From NCBI GenBank assembly GCA_002418265.1, contig DIDS01000017.1, positions 79,091-143,090 of the forward strand: DNA of 64,000 nucleotides, in the 5' to 3' direction. This stretch comes from Acidimicrobiia bacterium UBA5794. Lineage in GTDB: Bacteria; Actinomycetota; Acidimicrobiia; Spongiisociales; UBA5794. The translations under genes and the position numbers were made by a program. The notes below the pieces were generated by a model that did not search any database, was not told the origin of the DNA, and saw nothing but the letters and a program-made list of their open reading frames with translations. How positions within the stretch are numbered: the stretch's first letter is position 1; every line of letters begins with the position of its first letter. Shown piece by piece: positions 45,195-54,139 of this stretch.

Positions 45195-46325
45195 ATGCAT
45201 GTAGGAATTCGCTCAGAACATCGGGCACGTGAGGGCAGGGTTGCCGCCACACCCCAAAGTGTTGAATCGCTCGTTGAGCTCGGAGCAGGCGTGAGCGTTG
45301 AGTCGGGTGCTGGACGTCACGCCGGGATCTCCGACCAAGCGTTTGCCGATGCGGGCGCATCTGTCGTCGCGAGCCTTCATGATGCTGATCGGATCGATAT
45401 CCTCGCAACCGTCGGTCCCATCACGAATGGCGACGAGAAATCGGATCAGAACCTTCTTACGGAGGGATCCGTCGTCATCGGCCTCCTTGAACCCGTTGCC
45501 AACGAAGCCGCCCTCAGAGAGTTGCAAGCTCGCGGCGTGACACCGATCGCAATGGAGCTCGTCCCGCGCACGACACTTGCCCAGTCCATGGATGCCCTTT
45601 CCTCACAGGCAACCGCAGCCGGATACGCCGCAGTTCTCCTCGGTGCCACTTCCATGCCGAAATTCATGCCCATGCTCGTGACCGCCGCCGGAACGGTTCC
45701 ACCGGCACGGGTTCTCGTTCTTGGCGTCGGCGTCGCCGGTTTGCAGGCAATCGCAACAGCCAAACGGCTCGGTGCGATCGTGACCGCATACGACATCCGA
45801 CCCGAGACGAAAGAACAGGTTGAAAGCCTCGGGGCGAAGTTCATCGACGCTCCGACCCAGCAGATGGACGAAGGTGGCTACGCACGGGCGGTTGATGAAG
45901 AGACCGCCACCGCCCAACGAGAGGTGCTCGCTCGTGCCGTTGCAGAAGCGGACCTCATCATCACGACGGCGCAGGTTCCCGGTCGCAAGGCCCCGATCCT
46001 GATCGATGCCGAGATGGTCAAACAGATGCCGGAGGGTTCCGTGATCATCGACATGGCTGCCGGTTCAGGAGGCAATGTCGTTGGTTCGCAACCAGATCAG
46101 ATCGTTGAGGTGGGTGGCGTCATGATTCACGGTCCCACCGATCTCGCCTCCCGGGTTGCCGCAGATGCGTCACGGATGTATGCACGCAACGTGCTTGAAA
46201 TCATCAAACGAATGGTTGTGGACGGCGAGCTCTCGGTCGATCCCGACGATCCCGTCGTGGGTCCAGCGATCGTTGGACGCCCGGTTGTCGAGAACACGGA
46301 TGTCGAACATGAGGCTCCCGCATGA
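45195..46325 (+). CDS. pntAA: NAD(P) transhydrogenase subunit alpha, part 1 (dI)
   Basis: 376-residue NAD(H)-binding domain I of the proton-translocating transhydrogenase. It resembles alanine dehydrogenase: GVGVAGLQAIATAKRLGAIVTAYDIRP for dinucleotide binding and GRKAPILI near the interface. The three-part subunit split (alpha1, alpha2, beta) is the common bacterial form. The next gene starts within its stop (ATGA). Confidence 0.93.
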   Translation: MHVGIRSEHRAREGRVAATPQSVESLVELGAGVSVESGAGRHAGISDQAFADAGASVVASLHDADRIDILATVGPITNGDEKSDQNLLTEGSVVIGLLEPVANEAALRELQARGVTPIAMELVPRTTLAQSMDALSSQATAAGYAAVLLGATSMPKFMPMLVTAAGTVPPARVLVLGVGVAGLQAIATAKRLGAIVTAYDIRPETKEQVESLGAKFIDAPTQQMDEGGYARAVDEETATAQREVLARAVAEADLIITTAQVPGRKAPILIDAEMVKQMPEGSVIIDMAAGSGGNVVGSQPDQIVEVGGVMIHGPTDLASRVAADASRMYARNVLEIIKRMVVDGELSVDPDDPVVGPAIVGRPVVENTDVEHEAPA

Positions 46326-46618
46326 GCGACGTTTTCATCCAGTCGATCGTCGTGTTCGTCCTTGCATCGTTCGTCGGTTTTGAGGTCATCCGCAGGGTGC
46401 CTCCAACACTGCACACACCCCTGATGTCGGGGGCGAACGCAATCTCGGGAATCACGATCGTCGGTGCCGTCATCGCCGCTGCGACCGGAACCGGATGGGT
46501 TGCCGGAGTCCTTGGTTTCCTCGCAGTCACCTTTGCAATGATCAACGTTGTCGGTGGCTTTCTCGTCACGGACCGGATGCTGGAAATGTTCAAGAAGCTG
46601 CCTGGACCCCGCAAGTGA
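46322..46618 (+). CDS. pntAB: NAD(P) transhydrogenase subunit alpha, part 2
   Basis: 98-residue membrane subunit with three hydrophobic segments and the pattern LHTPLMSGANAISGI, a signature of transhydrogenase domain II. Its stop overlaps the pntB GTG start. Confidence 0.93.
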   Translation: MSDVFIQSIVVFVLASFVGFEVIRRVPPTLHTPLMSGANAISGITIVGAVIAAATGTGWVAGVLGFLAVTFAMINVVGGFLVTDRMLEMFKKLPGPRK

Positions 46619-47979
46619 CCGAGCTCTCGTACCTCGCCGCCGGTGTGTTGTTCATCTTTGGCCTCAAAGGGTTGACTTCCCCGCGTACTGCAAGACGTGG
46701 CAACCAAATGGCCGCCCTCGGCATGCTGTTGGCAACCATCGTCGTCGTTGTCGATCTTCTCGCCATGGATGCGGCCATGGCGTGGGGGATTGTGATCGCG
46801 GGCATGGTGGTTGGTGGAACGATCGGCGCGGTCCTTGCCATCCGTGTCCAGATGACATCGATGCCCGAGCTTGTTGCGGCCTTCAACGGGTTCGGAGGTG
46901 GAGCGTCGGCCCTGGTCGCGGCCGCGGCCATCGTTGCGACCGGCGCAGACTTTGCAACCGAGACGGCCACGACCACAGCCCTCTCCCTGATCATCGGCAC
47001 CGTCACCCTCACGGGGTCCTTTGTTGCGTATGGAAAGCTCCAGGGCATCTTCACCGGACGACCGATCGCGGTGGGAGGGGTACTCACCAACGGTGTCCTC
47101 GCGGGACTCTCTGTTGCCCTCGGTGTCGTCGGTATCGTCACGGGTGAACCACTTGCCTACTGGGGTTCTGCTGTGGTTGCGGGAGTTCTCGGTGTCGTGG
47201 GAGTCATCGCGATCGGTGGTGCCGACATGCCTGTCGTCATTTCGCTCTTGAACTCGCTTTCGGGAATTGCTGCAGCCATGGCGGGATTCGTGATCAACAA
47301 CCAGGCCCTCATCGTCGGCGGAGCACTCGTCGGCGCTGCTGGGATGATTTTGACCGTCGAGATGTCGGTGGCAATGAACCGCTCCATCTCGAACATCCTG
47401 TTCTCAGGGTTCGGCGGTGGCGCCGCTGCAGAGGACATCGGGACCAAGCCCGTGAAGCGAGCGACCGCAGACGATGCGGCCATCACGCTTGGATACGCCG
47501 AACGTGTGATCGTGGTCCCCGGGTACGGACTCGCTGTTGCACAGGCTCAACACGCCGTACGTGACCTCGCCCTTGCCTTGGAGGCACGCGGCGTTGAGGT
47601 TCTCTACGCGATCCATCCCGTGGCTGGACGCATGCCGGGGCACATGAATGTTCTTCTGGCAGAGGCTGACATCTCCTACGACAAGCTTCTCGATCTTGAT
47701 CAGGCCAATCCATTGTTTCCCAGAACCGATGTCGTGCTGATCGTCGGCGCGAACGATGTCGTGAACCCTGCAGCCAAGACCGATCCAGACAGCCCGATCT
47801 GGGGGATGCCGATTCTCAACGTCGACGAAGCGACAACAGCGATCGTCGTCAAGCGGAGCCTCTCCCCCGGTTTCGCCGGCATCGACAACCCGCTGTTCTA
47901 TGAGGATTCGACCCTGATGTTCTTTGCCGACGCCAAGGCGGCAATCGAGGAGACAACGGCCGCGCTCGCAAGGCTCTGA
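46615..47979 (+). CDS. pntB: NAD(P) transhydrogenase subunit beta
   Basis: 454-residue subunit with about nine membrane segments and a C-terminal NADP(H)-binding domain III (VIVVPGYGLAVAQAQHAV, VLIVGANDVVNPAAKTDP). It couples proton entry to reduction of NADP by NADH. The GTG at 46615 overlaps the pntAB stop (GTGA). Confidence 0.95.
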   Translation: MTELSYLAAGVLFIFGLKGLTSPRTARRGNQMAALGMLLATIVVVVDLLAMDAAMAWGIVIAGMVVGGTIGAVLAIRVQMTSMPELVAAFNGFGGGASALVAAAAIVATGADFATETATTTALSLIIGTVTLTGSFVAYGKLQGIFTGRPIAVGGVLTNGVLAGLSVALGVVGIVTGEPLAYWGSAVVAGVLGVVGVIAIGGADMPVVISLLNSLSGIAAAMAGFVINNQALIVGGALVGAAGMILTVEMSVAMNRSISNILFSGFGGGAAAEDIGTKPVKRATADDAAITLGYAERVIVVPGYGLAVAQAQHAVRDLALALEARGVEVLYAIHPVAGRMPGHMNVLLAEADISYDKLLDLDQANPLFPRTDVVLIVGANDVVNPAAKTDPDSPIWGMPILNVDEATTAIVVKRSLSPGFAGIDNPLFYEDSTLMFFADAKAAIEETTAALARL

Positions 47980-47980
47980 C

Positions 47981-48604
47981 GTGGAGTTCAACGACGTTGT
48001 CCGTCGCCGAAGGATGGTTCGCAACTACACCGACGAACCCGTCGAACAGGCTGCAATCGATCGGATCATGCACGCAGCCGTGCGAGCGCCGTCTGCAGGT
48101 TTCAGTCAGGGACAGAGGTTCATCGTCGTCACCGATCACGCCACGAGGTTGGCCGTCGCCGAGGCTGGCGGCGAGGCGGAGTACGTCGCGAGCGGGTTCG
48201 AGCCGTGGATCTCCCGGGCTCCAGTCCACGTCGTGATCTGCACCGACAAGGGGGCCTATCTCCGTCGCTATTCGGAACCGGACAAGGCAGCAGCCGCCAC
48301 AGGCCAGGACAAGGAGTCGGGCTGGGTGGTGCCGTACTGGTGGGTTGATGCGGGAGCATCGATGATGGCGATCCTGTACGCAGCGGTCAACGAGGGCCTC
48401 GCAGCAGGATTCCTCGGTGCACACGCCCTCGACAACCTCAAGACCGTGCTCGGGATCCCGGACGAGATCGACATCGTCGGCATCGCAACGATTGGCCACC
48501 CCGCCGAGGACCGCCGATCGGGAAGCCTCACCCGCGGCTGGAACCCATCATCAGACGTCATCATGAACAACCACTGGACCGCACCTCGCGTACCCAGGGT
48601 ATGA
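47981..48604 (+). CDS. Nitroreductase family protein
   Basis: 207-residue FMN-dependent oxidoreductase. It starts with EFNDVVRRRRMVRNYTDEPV and has the RAPSAGFSQGQ motif that contacts FMN. The GTG start is two bases after pntB, so it likely shares its message. Nitroreductase-like enzymes may reduce nitro, quinone or other groups; the substrate is unknown. Confidence 0.87.
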   Translation: MEFNDVVRRRRMVRNYTDEPVEQAAIDRIMHAAVRAPSAGFSQGQRFIVVTDHATRLAVAEAGGEAEYVASGFEPWISRAPVHVVICTDKGAYLRRYSEPDKAAAATGQDKESGWVVPYWWVDAGASMMAILYAAVNEGLAAGFLGAHALDNLKTVLGIPDEIDIVGIATIGHPAEDRRSGSLTRGWNPSSDVIMNNHWTAPRVPRV

Positions 48605-48607
48605 GCC

Positions 48608-48641
48608 GACCGCCACGGTGGGTCGACCGCCACGGTGGGTC
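48608..48641. repeat. 17-bp perfect tandem duplication
   Basis: GACCGCCACGGTGGGTC occurs twice in a row, between the nitroreductase and the adenosyltransferase genes. Each unit is itself nearly palindromic (CCACGGTGG). Part of the untranslated leader of mat. Confidence 0.65.
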
Positions 48642-48708
48642 ACAGCCCAAAGAACGAAGTCTGGCTCTCGGACGTGTGCCGACCGTAACCGTCTACCCTG
48701 CTCCCGAT

Positions 48709-49860
48709 ATGAACCTGTCAATTACGACCCGCCCGCCGTATGCACCCGAGATCGAATTGGTTGAACGAAAGGGTCTCGGGCATCCCGACACCCTCTGTGA
48801 CCGACTCGCCGAAGAACTCGCCTGTCACCTGGCTGTCCAGTATGAAGAGCACACCGGCGCGATTCGCCACTTCAACGTCGACAAAGCGGTCCTGGCGGCA
48901 GGTTCTGTTGACATCGGGTTCGGCGGCGGCACTCACCTGCAACCCTCAAGGCTCGTCCTTGTCGGTAAAGCTGCGTTCAATTACCCGCAGTGGCAGCCAG
49001 ACACAGAACAGCTCGGCGAACAATTCCACAAACGCCTGTTGGAGATCCTCCCGGACGCCGATCCAAACGCCTATACGGTCGAACTATGGCTCAACAAGGG
49101 GTCGGACGACCTCGCTGCCGTCATCGACGCAGAGACGGTTGCGCCCCTCGCAAACGACACCTCCTTTGCTGCCGTGTCGATGCCACGGTCGGTTCTTGAG
49201 TCGACCGTCCACGCCATCGAGACCCGTCTGAACGATCCGGCCCATCGCTTGGTCGCCCCCGTTGGGAGGGACATCAAAGTCATGGGTGCCCGCAACGGCG
49301 ACGACATCTTCATCACTGTTGCCTGCCCGATCATGGCCACCAAGGTTCAGAACCGAGCGGAGTACGACGCGGCCGTCGACGGTGTGCAGCAGTTTGCCGA
49401 ACAGGTGGCTTCCGAAACTGCTGGCCGGGCGGTGCACGTGGCTGTCAATCAGGCAGATCAGGAAGACAGCGTGTACCTCACGCTCTCTGGATCATCGGCA
49501 GAAGCAGGCGACGACGGGCAGGTAGGACGGGGTAACCGTTTCGGTGGCCTCATCACGCCATACCGTCCGATGAGCCTCGAAGCAGCGGCGGGAAAGAACC
49601 CCGCAGCCCATGTCGGTAAAACGTATCACGCGATCGGGTTCGACATCTCTCAACGCCTGATTGCCGAAACCGACGCGACTGAGACAACCGTTCGCCTCCT
49701 GTCATCGATCGGTCATCCGGTCACCGAGCCACAGGTCGCCCACATCGAGACGACGGGTTCTCCTGATCCTGTCGCCGTCGAGCGCATTGTCGAGGACTGC
49801 TTCGAGGACTGGGCAGGTGTGACTCGAAGACTCATCGACGGCGAATACGAGCTGTACTAG
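48709..49860 (+). CDS. Archaeal-type S-adenosylmethionine synthetase
   Basis: 383-residue enzyme making S-adenosylmethionine from ATP and methionine. It does not resemble bacterial MetK; its ERKGLGHPDTLCDRLAEELA start, FNVDKAVLAAGS, and GRGNRFGGLITPYRPMSLEAAAGKNPAAHVGK motifs match the archaeal family (PF01941-type). I start at the ATG at 48709, where homology begins. Its stop overlaps the kynureninase GTG (TAGTG). Such enzymes are rare in bacteria; a normal metK may also be elsewhere in the genome. Confidence 0.88.
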   Translation: MNLSITTRPPYAPEIELVERKGLGHPDTLCDRLAEELACHLAVQYEEHTGAIRHFNVDKAVLAAGSVDIGFGGGTHLQPSRLVLVGKAAFNYPQWQPDTEQLGEQFHKRLLEILPDADPNAYTVELWLNKGSDDLAAVIDAETVAPLANDTSFAAVSMPRSVLESTVHAIETRLNDPAHRLVAPVGRDIKVMGARNGDDIFITVACPIMATKVQNRAEYDAAVDGVQQFAEQVASETAGRAVHVAVNQADQEDSVYLTLSGSSAEAGDDGQVGRGNRFGGLITPYRPMSLEAAAGKNPAAHVGKTYHAIGFDISQRLIAETDATETTVRLLSSIGHPVTEPQVAHIETTGSPDPVAVERIVEDCFEDWAGVTRRLIDGEYELY

Positions 49861-51104
49861 TGTCGGATCACGAGGTGTCCGCGCTTCTCGAACGCGCTGC
49901 CGAGCTGGATCAGGTAGATCCCCTCGGCGCCTACCGCAATGAGTTCGTGATCGAGGACGCCTTTGTCTATCTCGATGGGAACTCGCTCGGACGCCTCCCG
50001 AAACGGACCATCGAGCGAATGCGCACCGTCGTTGAGGACGAATGGGCCCACGAGCTCGTGCTCGGTTGGGATCATTGGCTCAACCTCGGTCTCGAAATCG
50101 GTGACCGGCTTGCTCCGCTCATCGGTGCATCCCTCGGAGAAGTCGTCGTCTGTGACCAGACTTCCGTGAACCTCTACAAGGTCGCCAATGCCGGACTCAC
50201 CCACAGTGGGCGAACGGACATCATCACCGATCGGGGCAACTTCCCCTCCGATCGATACGTGCTTGAGGCCGTTGCCACCGCCGCGGGCGGCACCCTGATC
50301 TTTGCTCCTGAGGATCCATCACCGCAGGTCATCGAGTCGCTGATGACCGATTCCGTCGGTGTCGTATCGCTGTCCCATGTCGGGTATCGCTCCGGTCGGA
50401 TGCTCGACGCTCCCGCAATCACCGATGTCGCCCACACCGGCGGTGCGCTGATGCTGTGGGATCTCGCGCATTCTGCGGGCGCCGTACCGGTGTTTCTCAA
50501 CGAGTGGGGCGCCGACCTTGCCGTCGGGTGTACCTACAAGTATCTCAACGCTGGTCCCGGTGCTCCCGGGTTCCTCTTCGTCCGCGAGTCGTTGATTGGC
50601 GTGATCGAACAGCCCATCACGGGTTGGTACGCCCATGCCGACCAGTTCGCCATGGCCGACCAGTTTGTTCCGAAGGCAGGCATCGGGCGGTTTGTTGTGG
50701 GAACTCCGTCGATCGTGTCGATGGTCGGAGCCGACGAGGGCATCAACCTGACAGCAGAAGTGGGGATGGCATCGTTACGGAGAAAGAGCCTCGCACTCAC
50801 GGACATCTTCATCGAATCGCTCGATCAGCTTGCTCCACCCGACACCGAACTTGTCACACCTCGGAACCATGATGCGAGGGGCTCACAGGTGACCGTCCGC
50901 CACACCGAGGCATACAGGATTTCACTTGCACTGCGAAGGGAAGGCGTCATTCCCGACTTTCGGGCACCCGACCTCGTCCGGTTCGGATTCACACCCCTGT
51001 ACACGACATTTACAGAGGCTGCGATGGCAGCAACACGGCTGAATCACATTGTCAGGACCGGCAGCTATGCCGAATTCGACACCCAACGCCACGGAGTCAC
51101 CTGA
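49860..51104 (+). CDS. kynU: Kynureninase
   Basis: 414-residue PLP enzyme that cleaves kynurenine to anthranilate and alanine. It has YLDGNSLGRLP at residues 37-47, DLAHSAGAVP (PLP Asp) and the PLP lysine K227 in GCTYKYLNAGPG, as in known kynureninases. The GTG start overlaps the adenosyltransferase stop. No other tryptophan-degrading gene is close, so it may feed anthranilate formation or NAD synthesis. Confidence 0.9.
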   Translation: MSDHEVSALLERAAELDQVDPLGAYRNEFVIEDAFVYLDGNSLGRLPKRTIERMRTVVEDEWAHELVLGWDHWLNLGLEIGDRLAPLIGASLGEVVVCDQTSVNLYKVANAGLTHSGRTDIITDRGNFPSDRYVLEAVATAAGGTLIFAPEDPSPQVIESLMTDSVGVVSLSHVGYRSGRMLDAPAITDVAHTGGALMLWDLAHSAGAVPVFLNEWGADLAVGCTYKYLNAGPGAPGFLFVRESLIGVIEQPITGWYAHADQFAMADQFVPKAGIGRFVVGTPSIVSMVGADEGINLTAEVGMASLRRKSLALTDIFIESLDQLAPPDTELVTPRNHDARGSQVTVRHTEAYRISLALRREGVIPDFRAPDLVRFGFTPLYTTFTEAAMAATRLNHIVRTGSYAEFDTQRHGVT

Positions 51105-51142
51105 GATATTCGCCCGAGTTGTGCGAATCGCTTCGCGACGGT

Positions 51143-51673
51143 TCAGCGTGTCCCGCCCGATGCCCAGGGCCGAGACCCCTCGTGGCTGCTCTCCACAACG
51201 TTCGGCCCAGAACGCTTGTCTGCAGCACGCCGACCCTGATCCGAACGTCGGCGGTCGATGTTTCCAGCAGCAGCGGAGCCGTCGCTGACAATGCTCACTG
51301 CTGCTGTGCTTGGACTGCTGGCGGGCTGTGCGCTGATACCGAACGCATTCTCGATGGCAGTCAGCCGCTCGAGGATCGCTACCAAGGCGCCAGCCCATCC
51401 GACATCGATGCCCTCAGGGTCATGAGGCGCGGCAGTGCTGTCATTGGTCGCCGGGTCGACACCGATGTCGCTCTCGGCTCTGGCGGCTTCCGCGGCTCGA
51501 CGTTGTTCATCCTCGAGTTCTTCTCGGAGTTCGGCTTCACGCGCGATCATGCGGGGTGCAGTGAGGAAGATCATCGCGTGACGTCCGCACAGTGGTAGGT
51601 GCTTCTCGTTGAACGCGACCGCGTGGCGGTCACACTTCGAGCACACAGTGGTAAGTGGGATTTCGACGTCCAT
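51143..51673 (-). CDS. Hypothetical protein with N-terminal Cys/His motif
   Basis: 176 residues. The N-terminus has CSKCDRHAVAFNEKHLPLCGRH (a possible zinc site, residues 11-32), followed by a Glu/Ala-rich helix (about 45-70) and a low-complexity C-terminal half. It is convergent with kynU. Codon bias and the motif favour a real gene, but the C-terminal half could be poorly conserved. No family recognised. Confidence 0.5.
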   Translation of the reverse strand: MDVEIPLTTVCSKCDRHAVAFNEKHLPLCGRHAMIFLTAPRMIAREAELREELEDEQRRAAEAARAESDIGVDPATNDSTAAPHDPEGIDVGWAGALVAILERLTAIENAFGISAQPASSPSTAAVSIVSDGSAAAGNIDRRRSDQGRRAADKRSGPNVVESSHEGSRPWASGGTR

Positions 51674-51863
51674 ACCGAAACCATCGGCGCATTGGAGGCG
51701 AGACCCGAGGGGAAATCTCGACGACCAAACGGACTAGTCACATCTGACAAAGAGCCACAACCGCACGGATCCTCGAAAGATCAGACTCGGTCTCGGGCAA
51801 CCATCACACAGCACCCAACACACCGATACCGGTTGACAACTCAGCGTGTGCCAACATTGCGTC
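51674..51863. other. Divergent intergenic region
   Basis: 190 bases between the divergent hypothetical and SpoU genes. Overlapping open frames exist on both strands, but none looks coding, and no clear promoter pair stands out. Confidence 0.35.
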
Positions 51864-52616
51864 ATGGCGGCGATCACCAGTACCTCGAATACCAGGGTGA
51901 AGGGATGGCTGGCGCTCGCAAAACGATCGGGCCGCTCGGCGTCTGGGACGTTCCTCGTCGAGGGGCGTCGCGAGTCTCATCGGATTGCGAACTTCGCCGA
52001 GGTTGTGGAGCACATCTGGTGCCCGGAATACACCGACGATCCGCCGCCGAGTGTTGCAACCACTGTGTCCAAGCATGTGTTTGATCGGATCTCACACCGT
52101 CAACACCCCGACGGTGTCGCGGTCGTTGCTCGGACCCCGGACCTGTCACTCGACCAATTCGATGTCGGTGAGAACCCTCTGATCCTGATCGCTGACGGGA
52201 TCGAAAAGCCGGGAAACATCGGAGCGATGATCCGCACCTGTGACGCGCTCGATGCCTCTTTCATCGGCTCCTCGCTTGGGACTGATCTCGTGAATCCGAA
52301 CGTGATCCGATCTGCCCAGGGTTCACTCTTTGCCATGCCGACGGCAGCTGCGCCGCGGGCAGAGGTGGTGGCGTGGGCAACGGACCACACCCAGATCATC
52401 GTGATGCGTCCCGACGATGCTGATCGGCTGTGGGACACCGACCTCACCGGTGCGGTCTCGATCGTCATCGGGGCCGAGCACGAAGGCGTCGCACCCGAGT
52501 GGAACAATGTCGGTCGGGGGGTCCACATCCCGATGCACGGCACTGCCGACAGCCTCAACGCGTCGGTCACCGCGGCAATCGTGCTTGCCGAGGCAGTCCG
52601 TCAGCGTTCGGGCTGA
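51864..52616 (+). CDS. SpoU/TrmH-family RNA 2'-O-methyltransferase
   Basis: 250-residue SPOUT methyltransferase. N-terminal substrate-binding domain (1-95), then motif 1 IADGIEKPGNIGAMIRTCDA, motif 2 IVIGAEHEGV and motif 3 IPMHGTADSLNASVTAAIVLAEA. The target (23S rRNA or tRNA ribose) is not certain. The start at 51864 fits the homology; upstream codons to 51846 are also open. Confidence 0.9.
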   Translation: MAAITSTSNTRVKGWLALAKRSGRSASGTFLVEGRRESHRIANFAEVVEHIWCPEYTDDPPPSVATTVSKHVFDRISHRQHPDGVAVVARTPDLSLDQFDVGENPLILIADGIEKPGNIGAMIRTCDALDASFIGSSLGTDLVNPNVIRSAQGSLFAMPTAAAPRAEVVAWATDHTQIIVMRPDDADRLWDTDLTGAVSIVIGAEHEGVAPEWNNVGRGVHIPMHGTADSLNASVTAAIVLAEAVRQRSG

Positions 52617-52671
52617 ACGTTTGCACGAGCACTGCGCTATCCATGGGCGTTGGGCCAACTTGAGGAGAAGC

Positions 52672-53310
52672 ATGAAAAGACTGATCACACTTGCCGCTGT
52701 ATTGATGCTGGTTGTCGCAGCATGTGGTGGCGACACCGCAGACGGTGGAACAGCCGACCAGGGGAATCAGGTTCAGACCACCCAGCCTGACGTGACCCAG
52801 CCTGACGTGACACAACCAGACGCAACCAAGCCTGACGTTGACGACAGTGGCGACTCCGAAGGCTCAGGCCCATCCACCGCAACGGTGACGATCGGTGACC
52901 AGACCTACCAGTTTTCGAGCGAAGGCGCTGGCATCGCTCAATGTCTAACCGACCTTTTCGGCATCTACTCGGTCCAATTACCGATGATCGATGACAGTGG
53001 CGCGCTGACAGACGGCTTTGTGTCGATGGCCATCCTGCGTGAGGGCACCGACCCTGATGTGGTTGAGCAGGTCAATGCGGTCCAGGTCGACATCGGTGAC
53101 GACAACGGAGACTGGGTGGCCGATTCGTCATACGAGTTCTTTGTATCGGGCGGCACGGTAGAACCAGGGATGAGCCAGGTGGACTCTGTCGAGTTCGATG
53201 GGAGGACGGTCCGAGGAACGGCGACCTTCCTCCAGGACACCTACACCGAGTTGGGTGAGCCCATCACCGGAACTTTCGAAGCGACGTGTGGCGAAGAGCG
53301 GACCGTGTGA
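52672..53310 (+). CDS. Lipoprotein with short peptide repeats
   Basis: 212-residue secreted lipoprotein. The signal peptide ends in the lipobox VVAACGG (Cys at about residue 18). A low-complexity linker follows with three or four QPDVT-type 5-residue repeats, encoded by a 15-base tandem DNA repeat at 52783-52845. The C-terminal domain (about 60-212) is probably beta-rich and unrecognised. GAGGAG precedes the ATG. Confidence 0.78.
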   Translation: MKRLITLAAVLMLVVAACGGDTADGGTADQGNQVQTTQPDVTQPDVTQPDATKPDVDDSGDSEGSGPSTATVTIGDQTYQFSSEGAGIAQCLTDLFGIYSVQLPMIDDSGALTDGFVSMAILREGTDPDVVEQVNAVQVDIGDDNGDWVADSSYEFFVSGGTVEPGMSQVDSVEFDGRTVRGTATFLQDTYTELGEPITGTFEATCGEERTV

Positions 53311-53335
53311 GCAGCGCGGTGGCCGGAATCGTCGG

Positions 53336-53542
53336 TCAACCTTCGGGGTGAACCTCGATCACGGCGTCGGAGGACTCGCACCACCGACACACCACACGAT
53401 CGATGGTCCTCTCGAGGATCTCTTCGTCCTCGACTTCAACGTCGCCTCCGAGGTCGGCGTGTTCGAAGCGGCGGCGACGAACCGTGTCGAACACGTCGAA
53501 CCTTGTCTTGTTCCCACACTGGTCGCAGCGATAGAGGGTCAT
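53336..53542 (-). CDS. Small zinc-ribbon protein
   Basis: 68-residue protein with CDQCGNKTRFDVF and CRWCESSDAV, two CxxC pairs forming a zinc ribbon with an acidic loop between. It overlaps the upstream thioredoxin-fold gene by ATGA. Function unknown; a nucleic-acid or protein adaptor is likely. Confidence 0.75.
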   Translation of the reverse strand: MTLYRCDQCGNKTRFDVFDTVRRRRFEHADLGGDVEVEDEEILERTIDRVVCRWCESSDAVIEVHPEG

Positions 53543-54063
53543 GGTTTGCTCAGCTCCCAGATGCCGTCGTTGTCCACAACACCAAGGATCGCCTCGGCTG
53601 TGGCGATCGGATCGTCAATCAACGCGGCTGGTGTGAGCGTGATTGCGGTGACCGGCCCGTGCCGGTAAAGCGTTGGACTCCAAGACACACCGAGTGCGTC
53701 TGCCTGTGCGGTGAGAGAGGCAAGCATGTCGGCATCCGACTCAACCGCGACATCGCCAAGCCCGGCTTCGGCGAGTGCCCGCGTGACGGTTTCCTTTGAA
53801 CCAGCCTCCTTGTCCTCAAGAAATGTGAGTCCGAACAGGGCATGGAAGAACCTGCCCCGATCGTCCGCGTCCGGGAGACGTCGATATACCGACACCGGAA
53901 GCAGCGTGTCTGGCGTCGGCATCGGGGTCCATTCGAGGGATACCTTTGCACCCGTCTCCGCAAGGCGACGCACGAACCGGTAGAACAGCCACGCGTCCTC
54001 GCAGCCAAACTTGAAGAAGACCTGACCGGTGAAGTCCATCGGGAGAGTGTAGGGGTGACTCAT
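53539..54063 (-). CDS. DsbA-like thioredoxin-fold protein lacking CxxC
   Basis: 174 residues. The start (QVFFKFGCEDAWLFYRFVRRLAETGAKVSLEWTPM), the helical insertion and the GVSWSPTLYRHGPVTAITLTPAALI end match the DsbA/hydroxychromene isomerase group. The usual CPWC-type pair is reduced to one Cys. Starts at 54063 or the Met at 54039 are possible. Redox or isomerase activity is inferred from fold only. Confidence 0.6.
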   Translation of the reverse strand: MSHPYTLPMDFTGQVFFKFGCEDAWLFYRFVRRLAETGAKVSLEWTPMPTPDTLLPVSVYRRLPDADDRGRFFHALFGLTFLEDKEAGSKETVTRALAEAGLGDVAVESDADMLASLTAQADALGVSWSPTLYRHGPVTAITLTPAALIDDPIATAEAILGVVDNDGIWELSKP

Positions 54064-54139
54064 GGAGTCCAGATGAGTGAGTCAGGATTCGGTGAGTTCA
54101 GACGCCCCGCTGTCTTGGCGATGAACGCCGTGAAACGAG

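Noticed and set aside
48605..48708. SAM riboswitch in front of the adenosyltransferase
   Set aside because: The gap has a 17-bp tandem duplication, but none of the SAM-I, SAM-II or SAM-IV core patterns I know.
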